DNA of 64,000 nucleotides, taken from contig JBDUUL010000005.1 in assembly GCA_039938515.1 (NCBI GenBank), positions 1 to 64,000 of the forward strand. The letters run 5' to 3'. Every line of letters starts with the position of its first letter. Within the stretch, counting starts at the first letter, position 1. The position numbers and the translations under genes were made by a program. Positions 50,823 to 58,167 of this stretch are shown here, piece after piece. Source of the stretch: Nitrososphaera sp. GTDB taxonomy: Archaea > Thermoproteota > Nitrososphaeria > Nitrososphaerales > Nitrososphaeraceae. The notes under the pieces were generated by a model that saw nothing but the letters and a program-made list of their open reading frames with translations, made no database searches and was not told where the DNA came from.

Positions 50823-51131
50823 ATGGCAAAGGTCGTCGTAGGAAATACCTCTGATATTCCTGAGGGAAAGATTACTCACGTGACAGCAGGTGGAAAGGAA
50901 ATCCTGGTCGCCAATGTTGATGGGTCATATTACGCGACGAGCAACGTGTGCAACCATGCGGGGGCCGAGTTGCACGAGGGAGAACTCAGCGGCAAGGAGC
51001 TCACCTGTCCCTGGCACGGCGCTAAATGGGACGTGACTACCGGATCGCTCACTTGGTTCCCGCAGAAGCTGAAGGCCCTTACCGCTTACAGGGTGAGCGT
51101 CGAGAACGGTATTGTCTACGTTGACGTTTGA
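50823..51131 (+). CDS. Rieske-type ferredoxin
   Basis: From the ATG at 50823 this is a 102-residue protein with a complete Rieske [2Fe-2S] site: C43-x-H45 (CNHAG) and C62-xx-H65 (CPWHG). No membrane helix is present, so it is a soluble electron carrier or an oxygenase ferredoxin subunit rather than a bc1 subunit. AAATTAAAATATG (50790-50802) lies 27 bp before 50823 and supports a leaderless start over the upstream TTG at 50775. Confidence 0.9.
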   Translation: MAKVVVGNTSDIPEGKITHVTAGGKEILVANVDGSYYATSNVCNHAGAELHEGELSGKELTCPWHGAKWDVTTGSLTWFPQKLKALTAYRVSVENGIVYVDV

Positions 51132-51150
51132 GGGCATGAGGCCCGGCCAA

Positions 51151-51477
51151 CTATCGCCTCTTTGGCCGGCTTAACTTTCTAGATACAGACTCGATTTTGT
51201 CCTCGAGTGTTTGATTCTTGTCCAGTCGTTCATCAATCCTTACGCTGGTAATGATCCTCTGTGCACCGCTTGACCTTGCCGCCATATGGGCTGCCGAAAC
51301 CGCCTCTAAGACGCGTTCAAGATTCTCAGCCTCGATCTGGGTGCCAAGGGCGGTTAGTGTTGCATGGACCCCCCTGACGCTCCGAATGGCCTTAAACGCA
51401 GCTGCTATCTGCGTGCTCATGCTTGCGCTTTTCCTGCCGGTAATGGGCACTATGCTTATCTCGGCATGCACTGCCAT
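51151..51477 (-). CDS. MTH1187/YkoF-like thiamine-binding protein
   Basis: From the ATG at 51477 this is a 108-residue protein of the MTH1187 (DUF77) family: HAEISIVPITGRKSASMSTQ, then VHATLTALGTQIEAENLERV and QRIITSVRIDERLD. The ferredoxin-like fold forms tetramers, and relatives bind thiamine or its pyrimidine part. The long frame to 51672 runs across the divergent methyltransferase gene and is rejected; minus-strand GTTATTTC (about 51504-51511) is a TATA element about 31 bp upstream. Confidence 0.8.
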   Translation of the reverse strand: MAVHAEISIVPITGRKSASMSTQIAAAFKAIRSVRGVHATLTALGTQIEAENLERVLEAVSAAHMAARSSGAQRIITSVRIDERLDKNQTLEDKIESVSRKLSRPKRR

Positions 51478-51562
51478 GTGCGTACAACTGTTCGTCCGCC
51501 TAGAAATAACTAGCTGACGGGCGAAGTTAATTCTTATTATCGACTGGCGGAAGAGGATTCGG

Positions 51563-52348
51563 TTGGATATCGATGAGTTTGTCTCCAGCCTGCCGAAAGA
51601 TGTGGTGTCCGGAGACAAAGTCCTGCTTTCCAAACACGTTCTGCAGCGCATCTTAAAATTTGCAGGCCTCAAGCGGACAGACGTCTTTTACCACCTCGGA
51701 TGTGGAACCGGCGAGGCAGTCGCGATGGCCGCCCTCGAATTTAAGGTGAGAAAATCTATCGGCGTTGAGCTGAATAAGGAATTTGCAGAGGTCGCAGCAA
51801 GAAATATCTCTAAAATCAAGCGGGCCGAAATTCGACAAACGGACGTACTTGACGCCGACATTTCGGATGCGACCGTAATCCTGTTTTGGTTTAGCGAACC
51901 CGAAGTTGTGAGAAAAATGGAGAAAAAGTTCCGCCGCGACCTCAGGGATGGAGCCCGGGTAATTACAGTCTGGTCTCCACTCGGCATGAACCTTCCAGAC
52001 AAGGTCGAGTTTCCATTTTTTGTGTGTAAAAAGCCGTTCCATAAGGCCAGGTCAATTCGTGACCAGATAGAAGCCATATACGGCAACAGGTGTATCGACT
52101 TCACCGCTGCATGGCTGCTGGCAGAGCGGTACATAGACCAGCTGGGGTCCGTCCAGGCAGAATATAGAAGGTTCCTGAACATGATTCAAAGCATGGTCAT
52201 CTGGATCAACGCTTGGAATATGGGCGTCGCCTGTGAAAAGGAGATCCCGCCGCCGGTTGAAACGTACATCGGAATCCTGAAGACCTTTTTCGAAATTGAC
52301 ATGTCCGGGATGATAATGCAACCCGAAAAGTCAATCAAACGCGATTAG
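51563..52348 (+). CDS. Class I methyltransferase, Dot1/aKMT-like
   Basis: A 261-residue SAM-dependent methyltransferase starting at TTG. Motif I is YHLGCGTGEAV (43-53) and the acidic SAM residue is E69 (IGVELNKEF). The layout of residues 20-140 (DVLDADISDATVILFW, KFRRDLRDGARVITVWSPLG) resembles the archaeal lysine methyltransferase aKMT and eukaryotic Dot1. The 120-residue C-terminal extension is specific. If the resemblance holds, substrates are proteins such as chromatin proteins; this is inference. Confidence 0.7.
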   Translation: MDIDEFVSSLPKDVVSGDKVLLSKHVLQRILKFAGLKRTDVFYHLGCGTGEAVAMAALEFKVRKSIGVELNKEFAEVAARNISKIKRAEIRQTDVLDADISDATVILFWFSEPEVVRKMEKKFRRDLRDGARVITVWSPLGMNLPDKVEFPFFVCKKPFHKARSIRDQIEAIYGNRCIDFTAAWLLAERYIDQLGSVQAEYRRFLNMIQSMVIWINAWNMGVACEKEIPPPVETYIGILKTFFEIDMSGMIMQPEKSIKRD

Positions 52349-52432
52349 GGCTTTTCGATTGCCTTAGGACCGGCCGCATTAAACTAAAAGGAATTCGCTT
52401 AATATCCGGCACCCTGCTAGGACAGGTGTTTA

Positions 52433-52723
52433 ATGGACAGCCGTGTCAGGGACTCGGTGATAAAGAAGATTCACGAGGCCGCGGATAACAGCGAAGATGC
52501 AAAACTTATTGCCGAAGCACTGATAGGCGAAGTCAAAAACCCGCGCGATTTTCTTTTCGGAATTATTGTCGGCAGGATTTACAATTCGTTTCACTACCAG
52601 ACCAGGAGGATTCTTGGAAGAAGCGAGACAAGGCAAGAGTTCATAGAGTTCAGAGAGCTGCTCGGCAGCAATACCGATGAAATCAGCCGTGCCATCCAGC
52701 GATCTTTTCAGGATCGCCAATAG
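52433..52723 (+). CDS. Small helical protein of unknown function
   Basis: A 96-residue, mostly helical soluble protein (VRDSVIKKIHEAADNSEDAK, FLFGIIVGRIYNSFHYQTRR). No family recognised. CTTAATATCC (about 52398-52407) is a TATA element about 30 bp upstream of the ATG. It lies between the methyltransferase and a 43-residue gene on the same strand. Confidence 0.65.
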   Translation: MDSRVRDSVIKKIHEAADNSEDAKLIAEALIGEVKNPRDFLFGIIVGRIYNSFHYQTRRILGRSETRQEFIEFRELLGSNTDEISRAIQRSFQDRQ

Positions 52724-52839
52724 CTGCGTCGCGCTCCCGCGTTTTGGTTGTCAGGGTCAATAAATTGCAACTGGTGCAATTTTCAAGAACAAATTTCTGG
52801 TAAATCTTTTTAAGCTACCAGCTTTCACTGACACAAAGC

Positions 52840-52971
52840 TTGTCTCGTGACTTCTCCGAAGACATGGTCGCCCTGACACCCGATGAAATCAATCGCTTCA
52901 TATCAAACCTAAGAGACCGATACGCCTCCGATCCGCAGCCCGTAAAACGTCGCTCGTCCCAGCGCCGCTAG
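52840..52971 (+). CDS. 43-residue microprotein
   Basis: TTG 52840 to TAG 52969-52971, 43 residues: an acidic helix (MVALTPDEINRFISNLRDRY) followed by a basic tail (VKRRSSQRR). TCTTTTTAAG at 52805-52814 is a TATA box 30 bp upstream, giving a leaderless TTG start. The basic tail suggests contact with nucleic acid; no family is recognised. Confidence 0.6.
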   Translation: MSRDFSEDMVALTPDEINRFISNLRDRYASDPQPVKRRSSQRR

Positions 52972-53207
52972 TGCATAACTCCGGCCATTGATTGGCGGAA
53001 GAGCGGAGATCACGCGAGAGCATCGCAGAACATGCGTGTAAAGTATGATTCCGGCAAACTGGGAGTCATGAAATAAGATGTTGAATTCCGCATTCCGCTC
53101 CTAGCAACATTCTTGGAATTTGCTTGAGTGAAGGCTTGTACAGTGTCTCAGTTCAATAGGATTTTTGCTTGCTGTCTTTAAAATTAGTTAGTATAGCCTT
53201 AGTGGAC

Positions 53208-54812
53208 ATGCTAGTTAGTGACGACCCAAAGATTTTAACTACAGGAATCATACAGCTCGCAGAGATGGAATTTCGTCTCGGCAGGACTCACCGGAATTTG
53301 TCGGTTCCTGCGATGGTTGAAACAATTATTGCGAGGAAGGAAGGAATCCTGTCCTCCTCTGGCGCCCTGTCAGTTAATACAGGCAGGTTCACCGGAAGGT
53401 CTCCCGATGACAAGTACATTGTTGACGATGAAACCACTCATGACATTGTTGACTGGGGCAAGGTCAACAAGCCTATTTCCGAAGAGAATTTCGAAAAGAT
53501 CCTTAAGCGCATGCGTGCCCACGCGGAGGGCGGCGAGTTTTATGTCTTTGACGGATTTGTAGGTGCGGACCCTTCCAGCCGGTTGCCGATCCGGGTAATC
53601 AATAACCGTGCTTGGCACAACCTGTTTGCGCGGCAGCTCTTTATCCGGCCTTCGAGTGAGGAGCTGGGGCACTTTAGGCCCGAGTTTACGCTGCTTTCAT
53701 GCGACGACTTTGCCGCGGACCCCAAGACGGAGGGCACAAGAACTGAGACATTCATCATAATAAACTTCAAAAAGAAAATCGTTCTCATAGGCTCGACGTC
53801 CTACGCAGGAGAGATAAAGAAGGCAATGTTCTCCATCATGAACTTTCTGCTTCCAAGAAAGGGCACATTTCCAATGCACTGCTCGGCCAACGTCGGATCA
53901 GATGGGCACACGGCCCTGTTTTTCGGCCTTTCCGGCACAGGCAAGACCACGCTTTCGGCAGACCCCCAGAGAAGGCTTGTCGGGGACGACGAGCATGGAT
54001 GGTCAGACCACGGCATTTTCAACTTTGAAGGAGGCTGCTACGCCAAGTGCATAAACCTGAGCAAGGAAAAGGAGCCGCAAATCTGGAATGCCATCCGGTT
54101 TGGCGCGGTGATGGAAAACGTCATCGTCAACCCGGAAACCCGCGAGCCGGATTTTGATGACGGCCAGAGGACAGAAAATACAAGGGTAGCCTATCCTCTT
54201 GACTATATCGATGGCTCGGTGATACCAAGCGTCGCGGGCCACCCGAAGGTGATTGTTTTTCTGACGGCCGACGCGTTTGGCGTAATGCCCCCGATTTCCA
54301 AATTGAGTCGCGAGGGAGCAATGTACCACTTTATGTCAGGCTATACGAGCAAGCTGGCAGGCACCGAGCGCGGAATTACAGAGCCGCGCGAGACGTTCTC
54401 TCATTGTTTCGGGGCGCCTTTCATGCCCCTTCATGCGCAGGATTACGCCAAGATGCTTGGAAAAAAGATTGCCGGGCACTCTACTCGAGTTTACCTCATA
54501 AACACTGGCTGGTCAGGTGGTCCATACGGGGTCGGGAAGAGGATGAACCTGTCCTATACGAGGGCAATGGTTACAGCGGCTCTGTCTGGTGAAATCGACA
54601 AGGCACCATTGAGGCACCACGAGATCTTTAACCTTGACATGCCAACGTTCTGCCCCGGCGTGCCTTCAGACGTTTTGGACCCGCGAAACACTTGGTCCGA
54701 GAAGGAGAGATACGACTCGTCTGCAAGAAGGCTGGCCGGACTCTTCATAAAGAACTTTGAAAAGTTTGGCAGCGTGCAGAAGGAAATCGTTCAGGCCGGT
54801 CCGCGGGGATAA
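53208..54812 (+). CDS. pckA: Phosphoenolpyruvate carboxykinase (ATP)
   Basis: From the ATG at 53208 this is a 534-residue ATP-type PEPCK, converting oxaloacetate and ATP to PEP and CO2 in gluconeogenesis. The kinase P-loop GLSGTGKT is at 240-247, followed by the metal-binding DDEHGWSD. Substrate loop [18 protein letters not shown] and the C-terminal [15 protein letters not shown] are intact. TTTAAAATTAG (53178-53188) lies 25 bp upstream of 53208; the frame open to 53169 is not needed. The use of ATP rather than GTP follows from the family. Confidence 0.95.
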   Translation: MLVSDDPKILTTGIIQLAEMEFRLGRTHRNLSVPAMVETIIARKEGILSSSGALSVNTGRFTGRSPDDKYIVDDETTHDIVDWGKVNKPISEENFEKILKRMRAHAEGGEFYVFDGFVGADPSSRLPIRVINNRAWHNLFARQLFIRPSSEELGHFRPEFTLLSCDDFAADPKTEGTRTETFIIINFKKKIVLIGSTSYAGEIKKAMFSIMNFLLPRKGTFPMHCSANVGSDGHTALFFGLSGTGKTTLSADPQRRLVGDDEHGWSDHGIFNFEGGCYAKCINLSKEKEPQIWNAIRFGAVMENVIVNPETREPDFDDGQRTENTRVAYPLDYIDGSVIPSVAGHPKVIVFLTADAFGVMPPISKLSREGAMYHFMSGYTSKLAGTERGITEPRETFSHCFGAPFMPLHAQDYAKMLGKKIAGHSTRVYLINTGWSGGPYGVGKRMNLSYTRAMVTAALSGEIDKAPLRHHEIFNLDMPTFCPGVPSDVLDPRNTWSEKERYDSSARRLAGLFIKNFEKFGSVQKEIVQAGPRG

Positions 54813-54818
54813 GATGAT

Positions 54819-54962
54819 TGGTAGCCCGGAGCAGATTCGAACTGCTGTCTCCAGGTATCTTCTCTAAAAGATCCAGAGCCTGGAATCCCTAGCCCTCAAC
54901 CATGGAGATTGGCCACTAGAATCGGCGCCTGAAACCTTTTAATTTTCAGGCTCGACCGGGCT
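54819..54962 (-). tRNA. tRNA-Gln (CTG) interrupted by three introns
   Basis: On the minus strand the acceptor 5' strand AGCCCGG (54962-54956) pairs perfectly with CCGGGCT, followed by A and an encoded CCA (54821-54819). The T-arm is AGCAG-TTCGAAT-CTGCT. The anticodon stem CCAGG/CCTGG encloses CTCTGG-A, anticodon CTG. Removing about 32 nt (54950-54919), 20 nt (54905-54886) and 16 nt (54872-54857) leaves exactly 76 nt with a D-arm typical of archaeal tRNA-Gln (AGTGGCCAA loop). Introns 1 and 3 form internal hairpins (CCTGAAA/TTTCAGG; ATCTT/AAGAT). Intron 3 is at the canonical 37/38 position; 1 and 2 split the D-arm. Exact junctions may shift by a base or two. Confidence 0.82.
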
Positions 54963-55000
54963 AACACGAGCTACGCATGACGAAACTAAGATACCGATAT

Positions 55001-55414
55001 TTAACGCTTGGTATTGATTTCCCTAATCACTTGGCCGTATTCCAGCAGCGCTCGCTTGCGCATGTAGGGGATCAGCCTATAATGGATAGAGTAGATGTTC
55101 TTGTTTCTCGAAATAATTCCTTTTATCAAAAGCGACACAAAACCTCCTGCCACTTTGGACGGCATTATTCCGCTCTGCCTGCAGTAAGCATTTCGTTTCT
55201 GGTGGTATTCGTCCAAGCTGAAGTAAGACCTGTTCAGGTCGAGAACCAGCGGCCATACAACGTATTCCCACACCATCCTCCTATTCTCTGTCGACGACGC
55301 GTGCTTGCCCTTCCTCTCCCGAGGCTTTCGGCCGTGGGCCGGGGAGCTCTTGTGCGCAGGGTCAAACCCCTCTGCGAACCGCCCGTCTTGCCTAGTCTGC
55401 GGGCTTTGGCGCAA
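55001..55414 (-). CDS. Basic protein of unknown function
   Basis: A 137-residue protein from TTG 55414. The first 45 residues are Arg/Lys/Ser-rich and probably disordered. The rest is helical (MVWEYVVWPLVLDLNRSYFS, MPSKVAGGFVSLLIKGIISR) and could be a winged-helix-like domain. GTTTAAATC at 55434-55442 on the minus strand lies about 24 bp upstream and overlaps the TATA element of the divergent gene. ATG 55276 is an alternative start. Confidence 0.55.
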   Translation of the reverse strand: MRQSPQTRQDGRFAEGFDPAHKSSPAHGRKPRERKGKHASSTENRRMVWEYVVWPLVLDLNRSYFSLDEYHQKRNAYCRQSGIMPSKVAGGFVSLLIKGIISRNKNIYSIHYRLIPYMRKRALLEYGQVIREINTKR

Positions 55415-55433
55415 GATAGGGTAGATTTAAACT

Positions 55434-55448
55434 CCCGGTTTTATAACT
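55434..55448. promoter_or_regulatory. Overlapping divergent TATA elements
   Basis: Minus-strand GTTTAAATC (55434-55442) and plus-strand TTTTATAAC (55439-55447) overlap in the 43-bp gap between divergent genes, so the two promoters probably exclude each other. Confidence 0.4.
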
Positions 55449-55457
55449 CAATAGAGC

Positions 55458-56189
55458 TTGGAAGGGCAACAGGTCAATCCGGTAGAGCATTCCCTGAAGA
55501 TTTTATCAGAGAAATGGGAAATAGATCCGCGCGTATACGATTTCGAGCTAGGCAGGCGCGACGATGTCACTGAGACCCGGCTTTCTGTGGACGGCGTCAT
55601 ATTTCATATTCCCACGCTTTCGCGGGAGGGGTTGTATGTCGTCTGGAAGTGTCTTTGGCCGGACTGCCACAACTGCTGCGAACGGCAAGGCAGACTGCCG
55701 CTTACAACCAAGGATATGGAAATAATATCAAGAAAATTAGGTTACCACAGTTTAGCGAAATTCCTGCAGAACGAGACAACGATTTCCAGCTGGGAGGAAC
55801 ACGCGGCATTCGGAAACCTCATTACAAACCTAACCATGATCTCGCTCAAGAGAAAGCCTGACGAGAGCGAATCAGAGGACGGAACCCCGCTCAGATGCAG
55901 GCACCTTGATAACTCTGGTTCCTGCCAGCTACATCCTGACAAGCCAGGCGTCTGTTGGCTCTACCCCTTTGCATCATGGCTAGAATCGGACGCCGATGGA
56001 AAGGCAGTTGCCCATGCAACATTTCAGTTTACTGGCGACTGTCCGGGCTTTTATCTTGACAAGTCGCTTGATGGATTAATGCAGGTCCTCAAAGAATATG
56101 CGCCGAAAATATTCGATTACAACATGGCTGTCAGCAGGACGGGGAGGCAAAATTACAGCTCGATAAGCTTTGTGAACCTGAATTCATGA
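55458..56189 (+). CDS. YkgJ-type Cys-cluster protein
   Basis: A 243-residue protein with two Cys groups of the YkgJ family: CLWPDCHNCCER at about 66-77, and CRHLDNSGSCQLHPDKPGVC at about 148-167 followed by WLYPF. A distal Cys (GDCPG) completes the set. Probably metal-binding. It shares the Cys arrangement with the 34672 gene but little else. The start is TTG 55458; its distance from the TATA element (about 15 bp) is short, so the true start is uncertain. Confidence 0.72.
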   Translation: MEGQQVNPVEHSLKILSEKWEIDPRVYDFELGRRDDVTETRLSVDGVIFHIPTLSREGLYVVWKCLWPDCHNCCERQGRLPLTTKDMEIISRKLGYHSLAKFLQNETTISSWEEHAAFGNLITNLTMISLKRKPDESESEDGTPLRCRHLDNSGSCQLHPDKPGVCWLYPFASWLESDADGKAVAHATFQFTGDCPGFYLDKSLDGLMQVLKEYAPKIFDYNMAVSRTGRQNYSSISFVNLNS

Positions 56190-56220
56190 ACTCAAGACTG
56201 CAGTCAAAAAGAAAGATGCG

Positions 56221-56844
56221 CTAGGCGCTAAAGCGCTTTGCGACTTCGTCCCAGTTTACGACGTTCCACCACGCTGCCACATAGTCGGCGCGTTTGTTCT
56301 GATACTTCAGATAGTATGCATGCTCCCAGACATCTAGCCCCAAAAGCGGGACCAGTTTTTCAGACTTCCACCTCGTCCAAGGGCTCGTCTGATTGGGCAT
56401 GGTGGTAAACTGGACGGAGTTGGTGTTTTTGTTAAGAACGAGCCATCCCCAGCCGCTTCCCTGAATGGCAACGGTATCCTTTGAAAACTTGTCCTTAAAC
56501 TCTGCAAAGCCGCCAAAAGTTTTCTTTATCGCGTTTGCAAGCTCGCCAGATGGCTCGCCGCCTCCGCCCTTTTTCATGTTATTCCAGAAGAGAGTGTGAT
56601 TAACGAAACCACCGCCGTTAAAGTTCACGGCGCCTCGGACTGATTCAGGCACGCCGTCTATATTCTTCAATATGTCCACCGCCTCCATATTTTGGAAATC
56701 AGGTGCAGACCCAAGTGCCTTGTTGAGGTTGTCGGTGTAGGCCTGATGATGCTTGGTGTAATGTATTTCCATCGTCCTTGCGTCAATGTGTGGCTCCAGT
56801 GCGTCGTAGGAATACGGAAGTGGAGGTAAGGTGAAATTTGCCAT
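56221..56844 (-). CDS. sod: Superoxide dismutase (Fe/Mn)
   Basis: From the ATG at 56844 this is a 207-residue enzyme. Metal ligands are H28, H83, D171 and H175 (DVWEHAYY). The N-terminal helix pair (LPYSYDALEPHID, HYTKHHQAY) and GSGWGWLV are typical. It converts superoxide to peroxide and oxygen. Whether Fe or Mn is used is not decided by sequence here. TATATTC (about 56868-56875) is a TATA element about 27 bp upstream; the frame open to 56907 is rejected. Confidence 0.95.
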   Translation of the reverse strand: MANFTLPPLPYSYDALEPHIDARTMEIHYTKHHQAYTDNLNKALGSAPDFQNMEAVDILKNIDGVPESVRGAVNFNGGGFVNHTLFWNNMKKGGGGEPSGELANAIKKTFGGFAEFKDKFSKDTVAIQGSGWGWLVLNKNTNSVQFTTMPNQTSPWTRWKSEKLVPLLGLDVWEHAYYLKYQNKRADYVAAWWNVVNWDEVAKRFSA

Positions 56845-56907
56845 GTAACCAAAAACGCCGCGCATGAATATATTGTTTGTCAGAATGCAGCTAGTAGAGG
56901 ATAGCAC

Positions 56908-58092
56908 CTAGCGCTTTGTCTGCGCAGGCACGTGCGACAGTGAGATCGCGTGATCATCGATCATTGTTCCGACTCCCACTCCGACGCTTTCAATCCTGAT
57001 TTTCAGCCCATCAAGTTCTGAGTCTGATAATCCGTACTTGGCAGCAAGCGATTGTTTGACTTTATCCTCAGGATCTGATATTTGCCCTACGTCTGAAGGC
57101 ACGGTAACGTCGAGCAGCTTTAGCAGCTGCGAGGAGGGGATCTTTGAAGAAGAGTCGTTCAAAATAGTAAACACAATCTTGTCCGCGTACACTGGGTGTG
57201 GCAGTGTGTCGAGCGCATTAGCGGTGTAGAAAACCTGCACGTCCAGCGGGTCCACCTGGCCCGACTGCTGACCCACAACTGATGTGCCGTTGTCGCTGAG
57301 TTCGCCGAGGAGTTGCGGATCGAGCGGGGCTTCAATCGAGATGAAGCCTTCAGCGAAGGAGCTTCCTACGCTGAAAAGCTGGGTCAGATCCTTGCACACA
57401 ACGGCCGAAGCAGTATGCGGCTGCAGCGTTTGAAGTATCGTATTGCCAAGCGCGCCCTTGCTCAGGCTTGCACTCCAGAACAGCTTGACTGGAAAATCTT
57501 GCTTGTTAAAGATGCTAATGTCCGTATCATAATGGCCGGGCCGGAGAGGCCCTTCAGACCCCGAAATCGTGCCACACTCGAACTTGACAGTGTATACAAT
57601 GCTCTTGGCAGGGCTAGAAGCTTGATCGTTGCCCTGCGTCTGGGATTGGGTATTAGAAAAACTAACAGTCAATGACTGCGAGCCAGAAATAGTCACGAGC
57701 CGGGAAAGCTTGTTGAGCTGGAACTGTGGGGGCACTGCGGTCTGGGTTACGGTATAGTTGCCGGAGCTAATTCCGCCGACTGTTATGACACCCGCTGTCG
57801 GGTTACTGTCGCCCTGACCCCCGTCCTGTACGGTTATCGTTTCTCCAGACTTGGAGGCAGGAAATGGAGCGATGGTGTAGGTCGCATTAGGGACGAGTGC
57901 GTCGGCGGAGATTGTAATGATTGTAATCGTACCGCCGCCTGGAGCGCTGTAAGCGGGCTTGCCGTTGCTGCCGGGAGGGCTCCCGCTGTTCCAAAATAGT
58001 GACGTAACAATTGTTACTATGACCGCCGTGGCGACAACCGAAAGGATTGTCGCGCTAGTTCTTGGCGACATGAAATAACTAAACTTCGCCAT
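56908..58092 (-). CDS. Membrane-anchored extracytoplasmic protein
   Basis: A 394-residue protein with one N-terminal membrane helix (about 12-34), a Gly/Pro/Ser linker and two regions outside. The first (about 54-145) looks like a SpaA/Cna-B-type beta-sandwich (NATYTIAPF, GVITVGGISSGNYTVTQTAV). The second (about 165-394) is unassigned, with two Cys (FECGTISG; VVCKDL). Function unknown; possibly surface adhesion. Alternative start ATG 58071. Confidence 0.6.
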   Translation of the reverse strand: MAKFSYFMSPRTSATILSVVATAVIVTIVTSLFWNSGSPPGSNGKPAYSAPGGGTITIITISADALVPNATYTIAPFPASKSGETITVQDGGQGDSNPTAGVITVGGISSGNYTVTQTAVPPQFQLNKLSRLVTISGSQSLTVSFSNTQSQTQGNDQASSPAKSIVYTVKFECGTISGSEGPLRPGHYDTDISIFNKQDFPVKLFWSASLSKGALGNTILQTLQPHTASAVVCKDLTQLFSVGSSFAEGFISIEAPLDPQLLGELSDNGTSVVGQQSGQVDPLDVQVFYTANALDTLPHPVYADKIVFTILNDSSSKIPSSQLLKLLDVTVPSDVGQISDPEDKVKQSLAAKYGLSDSELDGLKIRIESVGVGVGTMIDDHAISLSHVPAQTKR

Positions 58093-58167
58093 TCTTCATA
58101 ATAAATCATTAGTACGAATTTCGATTTCTGTCAAGAATTAAATATACAATCGCTCCAAATCGAAATC

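Noticed and set aside
51478-51672. N-terminal extension of the thiamine-binding-like protein
   Set aside because: It covers the promoter and first codons of the divergent methyltransferase and is unlike the family; a TATA element supports ATG 51477.
54819-54925. Reading the 54.8-kb locus as a tRNA pseudogene lacking its 5' half
   Set aside because: The missing acceptor strand AGCCCGG was found at 54962-54956; with three introns removed the tRNA is complete.
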